From Haloferula sp. BvORR071 (GTDB lineage: Bacteria; Verrucomicrobiota; Verrucomicrobiia; Verrucomicrobiales; Akkermansiaceae), in contig NZ_BATP01000022.1 of assembly GCF_000739615.1 (NCBI RefSeq), positions 62,001 to 126,000 on the forward strand: a DNA stretch of 64,000 nt, in the 5' to 3' direction. Each line of letters begins with the position of its first letter. Position 1 is the stretch's first letter. Shown here piece after piece: positions 37,518 to 46,234 of this stretch. The position numbers were made by a program, and so were the translations under genes. Under the pieces are notes generated by a model. That model did no database searches. It saw only the letters and a program-made list of their open reading frames with translations, and had not been told where the DNA came from.

Positions 37518-38131
37518 TTACGGCCCGTCTGTCAAAGCTTGGCCGCTTTCGCTCAAAGGGGAGCCAACCAACTGAGCGAAGGTCGCCCGTGTTTCATCTT
37601 CCTTCCCGCTCACGTAGAAACAGGGAACGTCATAGCTCCTAAGTAGTGCCATGCGGTATTGCCAGAGACGGGCCAGCGGAAGCTCTTCAAAAATGAACTG
37701 CTCCGACCAACCCGTTTCCTTGGCCAAGCTGAATGTTAGGTCGGCCGCCCAGTGCCCTTCTTCTGAGGCTTTTTTTTCGTCCCTTCCTCGCGGGCCTCCA
37801 CCACTGCCGCCGCTACGTTCTCGTTAGACTCGGAAACAAGCGCGCCAAGCTCTTCAAGATCGCCAGCGGAGAAACCTTCGGCAAATTCAAGAACGGCCAA
37901 ATCCCAAGCGTCCTGATCGCGCAAGAGTGGGAGAACCTGTTTCGCAGAATGCGAAGCAACAAAAAGGAAATCCAACAGGCCGCGCACGCCTTCATCGTTG
38001 CCGGTGAAGAATGGGGAGCGGACCTTTTCCAAGATCAATAATGTCTGAGCGGTGAGGGCGCGGTAAAAGGTGCCCTTGAACTCGAAACCGCTTTGCAGGA
38101 AGCCCGCAACAAGTGAATCGGTGCGGCTCAT
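37518..38131 (-). CDS. Tail assembly chaperone, long form by -1 frameshift (gpGT-like)
   Basis: Fusion of the 131-residue upstream frame (38131-37736) with the overlapping downstream frame that ends at 37518. The downstream frame has no ATG of its own near the junction (the first start-like codon is TTG at 37727) and is open back through the run of eight A residues at 37777-37770. In frame the slip site reads ACG AAA AAA AAG, containing the heptamer A AAA AAG. Such programmed frameshifts make a minor chaperone just upstream of the tape measure in most siphoviruses. Confidence 0.7.
37736..38131 (-). CDS. Tail assembly chaperone, short form (gpG-like)
   Basis: 131 residues, mostly helical, ending in a Lys-rich tail (KKKPQKKGTGRPT) that is coded by the slippery A-run itself. 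Located between the 125-residue tail gene and the tape measure, the canonical place. It overlaps the preceding gene by 4 bases. Confidence 0.75.
   Translation of the reverse strand: MSRTDSLVAGFLQSGFEFKGTFYRALTAQTLLILEKVRSPFFTGNDEGVRGLLDFLFVASHSAKQVLPLLRDQDAWDLAVLEFAEGFSAGDLEELGALVSESNENVAAAVVEAREEGTKKKPQKKGTGRPT
37769..37777 (-). promoter_or_regulatory. Slippery sequence for -1 frameshift
   Basis: Minus-strand AAAAAAAAG, zero frame AAA AAA AAG. The -1 frame stays open on both sides. No strong pseudoknot is obvious downstream by eye. Confidence 0.65.
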
Positions 38132-38505
38132 AGTTTGCTAAAGATTTTGGTTTGAAGTTCCGGGGAGGCGTTCTCCGGGAGAATGGCAACCTTGCCGTGC
38201 TTCTCGACCGAAACGAACGCGATGGATTGCTTAACGGTATCCAACAAGCCTTCGCGGTTGCGGAAGGCGCAAGCAATGTAGGCAAAAGGATGCTCCGGGT
38301 GTTCTTGGTGGAACGTCGGGCTTTCCCAAGCCTTCAAAAGGTCCGCGGTCTTGTATTGGCCGCAAATACTAGTCCCCTCGTAGAAGAACGTGTAGTGTTC
38401 TCCCTTTACTGAACGGGATTTGATAAAGGGCATTTCACCAACAAAGGGAACGCCCATGGCACTAAGCGCCGCCGCCAGTGCTAAATTGGATGTCTGATAA
38501 TTCAT
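38128..38505 (-). CDS. Phage tail-region protein, unknown
   Basis: 125 residues from the ATG at 38505 (MNYQTSNLALAAALSAMGVP). An in-frame ATG at 38553 would add 16 residues (MNSYS...), but these are coded across the start-associated motif, so the shorter form is preferred. It lies between the tail tube and the chaperones; no family recognised. Confidence 0.65.
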   Translation of the reverse strand: MNYQTSNLALAAALSAMGVPFVGEMPFIKSRSVKGEHYTFFYEGTSICGQYKTADLLKAWESPTFHQEHPEHPFAYIACAFRNREGLLDTVKQSIAFVSVEKHGKVAILPENASPELQTKIFSKL

Positions 38506-38573
38506 AGGTTCTGCCCCGGCGCGGCTGTCAAACCCGGGCGAATACGAATTCATTTTTAATCCAGCAAGGGGCC

Positions 38574-38607
38574 AAAAAAAAGGGCCGCCCCCGGAAAGGA
38601 GCGGCCC
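38574..38607 (-). terminator. Terminator after the tail tube gene
   Basis: Minus-strand stem GCGGCCC / GGGCCGC extended by a C-rich loop, followed by TTTTTTTT. It would end or attenuate transcripts coming from the capsid and tube genes. Confidence 0.85.
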
Positions 38608-38624
38608 CGCAAAGAGAAGAGGTG

Positions 38625-38996
38625 TTAGCTAATGAACGGCCAGTAGGTGGCGGAAATCTCGATTGTTTCGGCCCCTTCGTTGGAAGCCTCTCGGGAGATT
38701 TCGTCAATGAGGTAGGTTCCGCCCGTAGCGGTGCCTTTGAAGTGGTCCGGCATGGTGTTAGCCATTACAAGGGTTCCGGCAATGTTACCAGAGAACGCGC
38801 TAGAGGTCGGAATCCAACCTTGAATTTTGATCGTGGCCCGTTCGTCCAGAAAGGTCATTCCAACCGTTTCGCCTTGGTGGTTCTTGGTCGGGTAAGATTC
38901 CTGAATCCAGTTGTAGGAAATGGAATTAACGATAAGGCCCGTTTCCGCTGAAGTGATGCCGTGCTTTGGGGCTATGCCCGTTTGAGTAGCTGCCAT
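38625..38996 (-). CDS. Major tail protein (tail tube) candidate
   Basis: 123 residues, beta-rich (SISYNWIQES, ATIKIQGWIP, ETIEISATYW), with no motif. By order (after the tail terminator, before chaperones and tape measure) it should be the tube subunit, though it is shorter than usual. A strong terminator follows, common after a highly expressed tube gene. Confidence 0.6.
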   Translation of the reverse strand: MAATQTGIAPKHGITSAETGLIVNSISYNWIQESYPTKNHQGETVGMTFLDERATIKIQGWIPTSSAFSGNIAGTLVMANTMPDHFKGTATGGTYLIDEISREASNEGAETIEISATYWPFIS

Positions 38997-39017
38997 TGAT
39001 TAAAAAGGTGAGAGGGT

Positions 39018-39458
39018 TTAACCTGCGACGCTGTCAAACGCGCACGTGAAGGCGTCGAAGCGGACAAAGACAAAGGTTGAAGAATCCTGCTCCTCTCTCT
39101 CGGTGCCGCGCACGTATAGCCGTATGAGGTGGAAGCCTTTCGCGGGCCGTTCGTCCTCGCCTGCCGGGGCATTCATTGCCGCCTCAAGCGCCGCTCGATC
39201 ACAAAGAAGGTCGATCACTTCATCCGCTAGGCTATCGGCAAGCGTGTTCCCGCCGTCATCGTAGCCGTTCACGCCAATGCAAACAAAGCCGCTCACGGTG
39301 TAATTGCCGGGAATCGTTTCCGTTTGGTTGTCGTTGTCGTATCCAACGGAAATAAACGGAAGCTCTCGCTTCTCGTTAGAGTCGAAAGGAACTACCGGCT
39401 CCTCAAAGAAAGGGGCCAAGTAGCTCACCAAGTTTTTAACGGTCTTTTTTCCGGTCAT
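39018..39458 (-). CDS. Tail terminator-like protein
   Basis: 146 residues, alpha/beta, with TVKNLVSYLAPFFEEPVVPF at the N-terminus, the helix typical of gpU-like tail terminators. The start-associated motif ATTGACAGGCCCGCC lies 14 bases before the ATG. Located between the head-tail/minor tail gene and the tube gene. Confidence 0.6.
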   Translation of the reverse strand: MTGKKTVKNLVSYLAPFFEEPVVPFDSNEKRELPFISVGYDNDNQTETIPGNYTVSGFVCIGVNGYDDGGNTLADSLADEVIDLLCDRAALEAAMNAPAGEDERPAKGFHLIRLYVRGTEREEQDSSTFVFVRFDAFTCAFDSVAG

Positions 39459-39492
39459 GCCCGGGCGGGCCTGTCAATCGCCGTGGCCTTGG

Positions 39493-40245
39493 TCACACTT
39501 CGCGGCTTCTCTTCTCCAAAACCTTTTCAATGCGCTTTAGCTGATTCGCTTCCGTTGCTCTCAACGCGGCCCGGGCCTTGCTCTCTGGCAAATTGTTGGA
39601 GGTATAGCGGCACTTATTGAAAAGGGTAACGATTGAATCGAAACCCCGCTTAAGAATGGAGGAAGTGCCAAGAGACGTTGCCTTGCGGAGCCATGCGGGA
39701 AACCTTGTCTTGGCCCCGATATTTTCACCGCATTGAACCCAGCCCGACTTGGCCGTGCCTGCTGTTAGTAGCTTCTCCTTCCTGATCGCGCTTACTGCTC
39801 CCGGATCTGTGAGGTTAGTGATTTGGGGACTACGCACGCGGCCCTTGCTATCGCGCAAGCTCTCCAAGTGCTGGCCCGAATCCGTGGCTTCCACGTCCCG
39901 GAAATTGGCCAAGGTTCCTCTAACGATGCGTTCCGCCGCTACGTGGTCTCCCTTTTCGATTGCCGCGCCGTATGCACGGGCCTTGCGGGGGCTGATCCGG
40001 CGGAGTTCGTTGTAGGTGCGCGCCGTGGATGAGTAGGCCAAGCTAATATCTCGGGACACGGCCATTTCGCCAATCCGCTTCGCCTTCCCTGTTAGTCCAT
40101 AGGGTTCCGTCCGCATGGCCAGTTGCCTTGCGCCTGTCCGCGCTAGTTCCTTCACGGCTTCCTCAGCATCCATGCCAACCGCTTTGGCGTAGCGCCTCAA
40201 AGAGCTTTCCAGTTCCTTGCCTCCTTGTAGCGAAATTTTAATCAC
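39493..40245 (-). CDS. Phage neck / minor tail protein
   Basis: 250 residues, basic and helical. The start (ISLQGGKELESSLRRYAKAV) resembles HK97 gp10-type head-tail components, although the protein is longer than that family. It overlaps the head-tail joining gene by 4 bases. Confidence 0.55.
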   Translation of the reverse strand: MIKISLQGGKELESSLRRYAKAVGMDAEEAVKELARTGARQLAMRTEPYGLTGKAKRIGEMAVSRDISLAYSSTARTYNELRRISPRKARAYGAAIEKGDHVAAERIVRGTLANFRDVEATDSGQHLESLRDSKGRVRSPQITNLTDPGAVSAIRKEKLLTAGTAKSGWVQCGENIGAKTRFPAWLRKATSLGTSSILKRGFDSIVTLFNKCRYTSNNLPESKARAALRATEANQLKRIEKVLEKRSREV

Positions 40246-40538
40246 GCCTTGAAGTCGGAAACCAAAGTGAAACTAGTGAATGTCGCCCCGGTCCTTACTC
40301 GGAGAATGCGCCATGCCGCGCCGTCTTTGGTGACAGTGCGGCCGATTAGCGCCGCCGGGTTTGCTACTAGGGACGTGGTAACAGTGAAAACGGCTTCATT
40401 GTCGGGCTCAAAGCCGCCAAGGTCCTTGTTATCCGCGTATCGGGCATCGTTCCAAACCCCTGCCACGGCTCCGCCGGGGAACACCAAAGAGGTTTTAGGA
40501 ATGAGGTTGAAGCCTGCGGAAAGAAATTCTGAGAACAT
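40242..40538 (-). CDS. Head-tail joining protein
   Basis: 98 residues, beta-barrel-like (GRTVTKDGAAWRILRVR), the size and position of lambda FII-type connectors. The motif TTTGACGGGGCCCGC lies 14 bases upstream of its ATG, and a 9-codon leader precedes it. Confidence 0.6.
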   Translation of the reverse strand: MFSEFLSAGFNLIPKTSLVFPGGAVAGVWNDARYADNKDLGGFEPDNEAVFTVTTSLVANPAALIGRTVTKDGAAWRILRVRTGATFTSFTLVSDFKA

Positions 40539-40553
40539 ACAGAGCGGGCCCCG

Positions 40554-40583
40554 TCAAAGCCGCCCCGCCGAATTAGTATTCAT
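40554..40583 (-). CDS. Nine-residue leader ORF (MNTNSAGRL)
   Basis: ATG at 40583, stop TGA at 40556-40554. The TGA is the TGA of the start-associated TTTGAC motif. The same opening MNTNS occurs in a 26-codon frame at 49204-49124, and GAATTNGTATTCAT is conserved at both. Expression unproven. Confidence 0.3.
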   Translation of the reverse strand: MNTNSAGRL

Positions 40584-40594
40584 TTGTAAGCACG

Positions 40595-40622
40595 AAAAAG
40601 CCGCCCCCTTGTGAGGGGCGGC
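40595..40622 (-). terminator. Terminator after the major capsid gene
   Basis: Minus-strand stem GCCGCCCC / GGGGCGGC with a 7-base loop, followed by TTTTT. Confidence 0.85.
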
Positions 40623-40654
40623 CCTTCTGCTCAGCTAAGAGCCTGAAAAAAAAC

Positions 40655-41509
40655 TCAAACTGTCTTCACCAATTTGGCCTGTGACGCATCGCCAACAGCC
40701 GCACCAAAGAGAACGTCGAACGAACCCCAAGTGTTACGGGAAGCGGTAGAGCCCCAAACGTTGAATTGAACTGCAAGGCCAAGGTCCGGAACCTCGAAGA
40801 CTTCGGAACTGAGCATGTCAGCAACCGGGCCAGAGTATTCAGGAATAGCGCTGGCAATTGCCAAGGCTCCCTTGGTTGCGCCGAAACCAACGATCTTGGT
40901 TCCAGCGGAAGCGAAGCCTGCGCCAGAGTGATCGAACGTATCGAAGCCATAGGCCCCCGTGCTACCAAGAACGTCGAAGGAAGTAAGGTTGGTGCCGATG
41001 AAGTTCTTGAACTCGGAGTCAGCAAGAACGCATGCCTTGTTAGTGCCGCCAACAGCGCCCCAAAGGGTCTTCAAGTTCGCTTCGGACATTGCGCCCGGCG
41101 TAATGCCGGTAACTACTGCGGTTCCGTAGTTCGCCTCGGTGATCTTGGCAAAAACGGCATCCTCAATCGCCTTTGCAACCACGTTCATATTGATTTCGGC
41201 CAAGGACTCCAAACGGGTGCCTTTGCCGTAGTCAGCGGAAGTGATGTAGAAGCTCTTTGAAATGTGGTTGAGCGCAACTGCGGCGTTGGTCGCCGTGGTG
41301 TCGCCGGTTTCAAAGTTGGTTGGGTTGGTCTGAACTGCGGAGGTAGCAGTGTAGACGGGAACATTGATCGTGCGGGAACGCTGATCGCGGACTTCGTCGG
41401 AGAAGTCAGTAGAGAAAGCCTTAAGCCAAGAAAGCTTGTGACGTAAGACGGATATACCCTTTTGGGCAAGGACGCTGTTAACCAGCGCGGAATCGAAGGT
41501 ATTACTCAA
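40655..41509 (-). CDS. Major capsid protein
   Basis: 284 residues, starting MSNTFDSALVNSVLAQKGIS. Rich in small residues with no catalytic motif, flanked by scaffold-like and head-tail genes and insulated by strong terminators on both sides, as expected for the most abundant virion protein. Pattern resembles P22-type coat proteins (HK97 fold), but the fold is inferred. Confidence 0.8.
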   Translation of the reverse strand: MSNTFDSALVNSVLAQKGISVLRHKLSWLKAFSTDFSDEVRDQRSRTINVPVYTATSAVQTNPTNFETGDTTATNAAVALNHISKSFYITSADYGKGTRLESLAEINMNVVAKAIEDAVFAKITEANYGTAVVTGITPGAMSEANLKTLWGAVGGTNKACVLADSEFKNFIGTNLTSFDVLGSTGAYGFDTFDHSGAGFASAGTKIVGFGATKGALAIASAIPEYSGPVADMLSSEVFEVPDLGLAVQFNVWGSTASRNTWGSFDVLFGAAVGDASQAKLVKTV

Positions 41510-41588
41510 AATAGTAAGTAGTTAGAGATTTGTCGGATTTGTGGTCCGTATCTCTGAGGCCCTGTCAAAACGCTCGGCCCCGAAACGA

Positions 41589-41613
41589 CAAAACCCGTGG
41601 GTTTCCCCACGGG
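41589..41613 (-). terminator. Terminator between scaffold and capsid genes
   Basis: Minus-strand stem CCCGTGGG / CCCACGGG with a GAAA tetraloop, followed by TTTTG. Confidence 0.8.
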
Positions 41614-41646
41614 CCTTGAACGTATGCACCAAATAAGAGTAACCGA

Positions 41647-42099
41647 TTAGCCCGCCTTTAAGGCGCGAGCAATTTCCTGCTTGTTGGCAGCGTAGAACTC
41701 AACGAGTTCGCGCCCCTTCAAGCCCTTGAAAGTTTTAATGAGGTCCGGGGCCGCTTCCTCTTCCTCGACGATCTCAAGCGGTGCATGTCCCATCGCGGCC
41801 ACTTCGTGCGCCGCTGTTGCCGCCACTTTAGAATCGAATTCCGCAGCATCGCGTGAGGCTTCAGCTAGAGACACGTTAAGCGCCTCAATGGTTGCGGCCT
41901 GCTCCTTTGCTAGAGCATCGGTGCGGGTGAATTCCGCAAGGAAAGTCGCCGCCGATTCCTGCGCCGCTTTCGTTTCCTCCTGCGCTCCTAGTAATTCGGC
42001 CTTTAATGCCTCATGCTCCTCAGTGAGAGAAGCAAAGCGGGTTTGAAGGTCGGCAAGCGCCGCCTCGGATGCGTTGATTTTGGTTTTAAAGAATCCCAC
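41647..42099 (-). CDS. Scaffold-like coiled-coil protein
   Basis: 150 residues from a GTG at 42099. Residues 10-95 are a continuous Ala/Glu-rich coiled coil (LTEEHEALKAELLGAQEETK); the tail has an acidic stretch (EIVEEEEAAPD) and a final helix. Lies between protease and capsid, the usual place of a scaffold or decoration gene. Confidence 0.65.
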   Translation of the reverse strand: MGFFKTKINASEAALADLQTRFASLTEEHEALKAELLGAQEETKAAQESAATFLAEFTRTDALAKEQAATIEALNVSLAEASRDAAEFDSKVAATAAHEVAAMGHAPLEIVEEEEAAPDLIKTFKGLKGRELVEFYAANKQEIARALKAG

Positions 42100-42111
42100 A
42101 GTAAAAATTGG

Positions 42112-42894
42112 TTAACTATTCTGTTCGTTTGTCAAAACCACTAGCTCTCGGAGCCTTTCAACTGCCGTGGCCTCGCTTCCCAGTTCATCCACTAAGCCAA
42201 GGGAAAGGGCCCTGTTGCCGCTATACCATCCTGCGCGCCAAACCTCAGGATCTATTCCGGGACGGTTCGCCGCTACGTGGTCTTGAAACTCCTTGCCCGC
42301 TTCATTGATCCCATCTTGAAGGAACTGCTTTTGCTCTTCCGTGAGGCTGTCTAGGTGGCCAGTGGCCTTGAGGGTTGCGCCCTCGTTCGTTATCGCATTT
42401 AGGGAAACGCCAAGATTCGCCATCATGGCGCTTGTGTCCGCGTAAACGAGTATGGTGCCGATGTTCCCAACCGTGGCGGAAGGGCTCGCAACCATGTAGT
42501 CAGCGCCGCACGCGATCTTGTAGGCCGCACTGCATGCCATGCCGTGAACGAACGCGACAACCGGCACGGAAGCTTCCGCGATCAATTGCGCCACCTCGAT
42601 ACAACCCGCAACGGTGCCGCCCGGGGAATCGACATGAAGCAAGATAGCTTTTGCTCCCTCGGCGCTGATCTCTGCGGCAAGGTCGCCGTAATCCGTGGCC
42701 CCCAAGTCTTTCTCAACTGGTGCGGCATCCTGCAAAAGCGGGCCATGAACCCAAACGTGCGCAATCCCGGTTTCGTCCATGGAGAACGTGGGGCGCTTGT
42801 TAACAAAATAAGAGAGGTCCAGGCCCTCTTTGGCCTGCTGTAATCGGGCGCGAAGGTTGGCCGCGCCCTCTGTGGTGATTTCAAATAAATTCAT
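42112..42894 (-). CDS. S49-family (SppA/lambda C-like) prohead protease
   Basis: 260 residues. Motifs HVDSPGGTVAG (oxyanion), GMACSAAYKIACGAD with the nucleophile serine, and ATVGNIGTILVY that follow the S49 order. These proteases trim scaffold and portal during head maturation. Located between portal and scaffold. Confidence 0.9.
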   Translation of the reverse strand: MNLFEITTEGAANLRARLQQAKEGLDLSYFVNKRPTFSMDETGIAHVWVHGPLLQDAAPVEKDLGATDYGDLAAEISAEGAKAILLHVDSPGGTVAGCIEVAQLIAEASVPVVAFVHGMACSAAYKIACGADYMVASPSATVGNIGTILVYADTSAMMANLGVSLNAITNEGATLKATGHLDSLTEEQKQFLQDGINEAGKEFQDHVAANRPGIDPEVWRAGWYSGNRALSLGLVDELGSEATAVERLRELVVLTNEQNS

Positions 42895-42895
42895 A

Positions 42896-44284
42896 TTAAT
42901 TTAGAGGGGGGTCGATAGGGAACCCGTAGCGTTCTGAAACTTCCTTTCGGATCTTGATTCTTAGGGCGTCCTCCTCGGCACGTTCCCTGATGTGATCCTC
43001 TCTAGTTCTCCCTTCTTCTGCCAAAATCTGGGTGAGGTTCTTCATTCCCAGCTTTATTTCCTCTCTCAAACTCGCGGAATCGCGGCCAAGGTCGATGCTG
43101 AGGCGGTTTGAACAGCTAAGGTTCCAGTTCCACCACTGTTTGGCCGGCGCGAGAATCCCGGAGTCAATGGCCTTGCCCAAAGCAAAGTTAATGATGCGCT
43201 TTGCAAGTGGCTTCAAGAGGCTCTGTCTGTCCTCAATGGCCTTGCGGCCCTGCAAAAGGGAAATGCGGTCTGCGGTGCCGTTGCCTTGGGCCATATTGAC
43301 CAAAGAAAGCGGCCAGCCGGTGCCGGTGAGGCTGTCTCTAATCAAACGATCATGGAACGCCTGCCAGTTCTGGCTTGGTCTGTTATTGGCTACTTCCTCA
43401 AGCTTGCTGCCGTCGCCACCCTTGAAGAATTTCACGGTGCCGCCCTCGAAGCTCTGGCAAGAAGGAGTGCCATCGGAACTATACTCAATCGTAACGTCGT
43501 CCGGGTCGGGGCCGCCGTAAGGGTTTGTCTCAACGAAAGCCAAAGAAGAGAGAAGCAATTGAGCCGCCATTTCGCGCTCCCTACTCTCGGAAATATCCCG
43601 AAAGGCTGACACGGCGTGGGAGAAGAGAGGCAAGCCGCGTGATTGATCGACAAAACTAGGATCAAAAACGTGTAGGAGGTCCCGGGCGCTTACGTCGGAA
43701 TCCTCTGAACCGTCTTTTGCTTCTCCAAGAACGCGATACGCAACCGCTCTGCCTACCTTGTTAAAGATCACGCCTTTGCGGATGCGAAGTCCCTTGTAGC
43801 CGCCTGCTGCCACTCTGGCCGCGTTGTCACGCTGGCCGATCCTGTGGGCGGGAATGCTTTGAATTTGTGGAAAACCGTTGGTCTCCGTTAGAAGAATCCA
43901 CCCATCGCCATCGCGGTCGATAGCTACAGACGTGAGGTAAAGAACGGTGTTAAAGTCGAATAGCGGCCCGCGCACTTCGCAAAGCTCCATCCATGAAGAC
44001 AGCCAAGCTTTCGCCTGCTCTCCCCATGCGGTGTCTTGCCCTTGGAATTCGGGAACGAAGCTGCCGGAAACGCTGTAGGTAGCCTTTTGGTCAATAGTGC
44101 CACGGACAACGCCAGAGTTGGCCCACAAGCGGCGACTTGCGCCAACCACGGTGGCCCAATCTGCTTGGCTAACGAGTTCGTCGAAGTCACGGGCTGCGCT
44201 GCTCTGCCACGTTCTTTGACGGGACGGACGCGCCGCTTCCATGAACTTTGTTTGCTGTCCGAATTGATCCAAAATTAAATTCAT
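42896..44284 (-). CDS. Phage portal protein (lambda gpB-like)
   Basis: 462 residues. Lambda-type portal features: N-terminal helix region, VVRGTIDQKATYSVSG, WILLTETNGFPQIQSIPAHR, and a Trp-rich crown (AKQWWNWNLSC). The C-terminal 60 residues are charged and helical (TREDHIRERAEEDALRIKI). It overlaps the gpW-like gene by 4 bases. Confidence 0.9.
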   Translation of the reverse strand: MNLILDQFGQQTKFMEAARPSRQRTWQSSAARDFDELVSQADWATVVGASRRLWANSGVVRGTIDQKATYSVSGSFVPEFQGQDTAWGEQAKAWLSSWMELCEVRGPLFDFNTVLYLTSVAIDRDGDGWILLTETNGFPQIQSIPAHRIGQRDNAARVAAGGYKGLRIRKGVIFNKVGRAVAYRVLGEAKDGSEDSDVSARDLLHVFDPSFVDQSRGLPLFSHAVSAFRDISESREREMAAQLLLSSLAFVETNPYGGPDPDDVTIEYSSDGTPSCQSFEGGTVKFFKGGDGSKLEEVANNRPSQNWQAFHDRLIRDSLTGTGWPLSLVNMAQGNGTADRISLLQGRKAIEDRQSLLKPLAKRIINFALGKAIDSGILAPAKQWWNWNLSCSNRLSIDLGRDSASLREEIKLGMKNLTQILAEEGRTREDHIRERAEEDALRIKIRKEVSERYGFPIDPPLN

Positions 44285-44547
44285 ATGATGCTGCCACGGA
44301 TGCGGCTAACAGCCGGGGTGGAAATCAGGGTGAGGGTGTAGCTCAAGGTGTTGGCCCAAGCCGCCACGGTGAGAGAACCAGCGGACATGTTCACGCTTAC
44401 GCCGTTTGCCGTGACGCTGGCCGGGCTTGCGCCCTTCCCCTCGGCAATTGCCGAAATTGCCGCGTCTAACCAATCTTCTATTTGGGCTGTCTTGGTTTCG
44501 TCATTGCGCGCCCAACGCGCTAGGGTTTTTGCCAAAGTAATATCCAT
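44281..44547 (-). CDS. Head-tail connector of the gpW size class
   Basis: 88 residues between terminase and portal, the place of gpW in lambda. N-terminal helices (TLARWARNDETKTAQIEDWL) and a beta C-terminus. Homology to gpW itself is not obvious. Overlaps the portal start by 4 bases (ATGA). Confidence 0.55.
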   Translation of the reverse strand: MDITLAKTLARWARNDETKTAQIEDWLDAAISAIAEGKGASPASVTANGVSVNMSAGSLTVAAWANTLSYTLTLISTPAVSRIRGSII

Positions 44548-44551
44548 TCGT

Positions 44552-46234
44552 TTATGCGGCCTCTTCGTCCTGCTGGTTTGTCAAAAGCGGGTAGAGCTTG
44601 TGCATGGTGGCCCCAATAATCTGCATGGCCTCCAAGTCGAAATAGTGGTTGTGGTCCTTTATTTGAACCCAACTCATTCCCTTTGCCGTCTGCTTCTTGA
44701 TCTCGGAATTGAGGCTGTCCAAATACTGCTGGCCAACGTCTGAGGGAACCTCCCAGAGCGTGCCGTTGCCCTGCTTGAGGATTTGCAAAATGTCTTTGGC
44801 CCCGGCGCTGCTGTAGTTGGTGACGCGGGCAAGGCCCTCTGTTGTCTTGTAATCCACAGGCACGGAGTAAATCCGGCGGAACTTGTTTCCCCTCCGATCG
44901 GTGACGGGAAAGGAATCCTCGCCGCGTCCGTTCAGGCCAAGCCAACCGTATTTTGCTAAAGCGGCCTTCACTTCCTCCACCCGATAGGCGCTATCAAGGA
45001 AGACAGCCTTGCGGTGAATGTTCCACTGCTCCCGCTTCGCCTCGATCTCGTGGAAGTGGAGAAACTGGCCGCGATCCAACAGACGCGACTCGCCCGCCCT
45101 GTTCCACGTTCTGACTACATACCAAAAATTATTCTTCTGCACGTCCACGGTGAGAATCGTTAGGTCCCACTGCTCCGACGTTCCTAGTAGGTAGCCGCCG
45201 GTATTGATCGGCACGGCTTCAAGCTCCTCAAGCTCGGTCCATGCCTGAGCAAGGCGCTTTTGAAGGAACTGTTTCAGGGGCGCGAGGTCGCCGCGTTTCT
45301 TGGCAGCATTGGCCGTGTTCCATTCATCCCTGAGCTTGGCCCAAGGAATAAACCAAACGGCAAGGGCGTTGTAGGTGAAGCAAACGTGCCCCGCCTTCCC
45401 CTTACTTATGAATACGTATTCGCCGCTCGATGCCATGGCGCGGCGGTCTATCGGGTTGTCGTCCCAACGGTGTCCGCAAAGCCCCTCGCCAAGGCTCCCT
45501 TGGCACTGGTAGTGCGGCGATTCCTCGCCTTCCCATTTCAGGTTTCCCCATCGCCACGGTTGGCGGGTGGAACATGAGGGACAAACAAAAGAAAATTCAT
45601 AAAGCGCCGCGTCCTCGCATGCGTTCTCAAAGTCTTCGCCTGAGCTTCCGCCTTGGGAAACAAGAACTACCTTTGAATTGAAACGGTCATGGGTGCGGCG
45701 GCGGGCCTCTTGCAATAGACTCTTTTTGAGCATCCACGCCTCATCCAAAACAACGAGGTCACAGGATTTACTTTGAAGGCTCGATAGGTTCGCCCCGGCA
45801 ACCCAGAGCGGCATATGGGGAAACAGAATCGCGCCTTTCGTTACCTTGTGCCGGTCCTTCGGCCAAAGGGGCTTGATAAGGTCGCAACCTTGAAGGCAAG
45901 GAAGTAAGCCGGAATCGAACCAGTCCTTACTGTCGCCCTCAGTCTGGGAGACGAACAAGGCGGGCCCCGGCTTCTCTGCCACGGTGTAGCACGCAAGAAC
46001 CTCTAGCAGGGTTGTTTTGCCACTACCTACCGGAGCTTTTACAATGATCTCCGAAGCGTCGTTGCCGGTGATCGCCGCCAAGGGAGCCACTAGCCAAGGG
46101 GTTTGCCTTAGGTCGGCAAAGGTGCTGCGGGAAGAGCGGGGCAAGCGGACATGCCGCGCCGCCCAAGTTTCAATCGTTATTGCCTCCGGGGGACGAATCC
46201 CCTTCGCAAAGGCTGTTGCTAATCTTGCTATCAT
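44552..46234 (-). CDS. Terminase large subunit (GpA family)
   Basis: About 560 residues from the ATG at 46234; the frame extends to 46303 but the shorter start places the TTTGAC motif 16 bases upstream. ATPase: Walker A APVGSGKTTLL, Walker B DLVVLDEAWM. A zinc-finger-like CPSCSTRQPW with a second Cys further on, then a nuclease domain starting LTVDVQKNNFW and ending near HYFDLEAMQ. It packages DNA into proheads and cuts at cos or pac. The 5' end overlaps the small-subunit gene by about 65 bases. Confidence 0.92.
   Translation of the reverse strand: MIARLATAFAKGIRPPEAITIETWAARHVRLPRSSRSTFADLRQTPWLVAPLAAITGNDASEIIVKAPVGSGKTTLLEVLACYTVAEKPGPALFVSQTEGDSKDWFDSGLLPCLQGCDLIKPLWPKDRHKVTKGAILFPHMPLWVAGANLSSLQSKSCDLVVLDEAWMLKKSLLQEARRRTHDRFNSKVVLVSQGGSSGEDFENACEDAALYEFSFVCPSCSTRQPWRWGNLKWEGEESPHYQCQGSLGEGLCGHRWDDNPIDRRAMASSGEYVFISKGKAGHVCFTYNALAVWFIPWAKLRDEWNTANAAKKRGDLAPLKQFLQKRLAQAWTELEELEAVPINTGGYLLGTSEQWDLTILTVDVQKNNFWYVVRTWNRAGESRLLDRGQFLHFHEIEAKREQWNIHRKAVFLDSAYRVEEVKAALAKYGWLGLNGRGEDSFPVTDRRGNKFRRIYSVPVDYKTTEGLARVTNYSSAGAKDILQILKQGNGTLWEVPSDVGQQYLDSLNSEIKKQTAKGMSWVQIKDHNHYFDLEAMQIIGATMHKLYPLLTNQQDEEAA

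Noticed and set aside
38996-39040. Additional copy of the TTTGAC motif before the tail tube gene
   Set aside because: It lies in the coding end of the previous gene (Phe-Asp codons) and 37 bases from the start, outside the distance range of the nine good copies.
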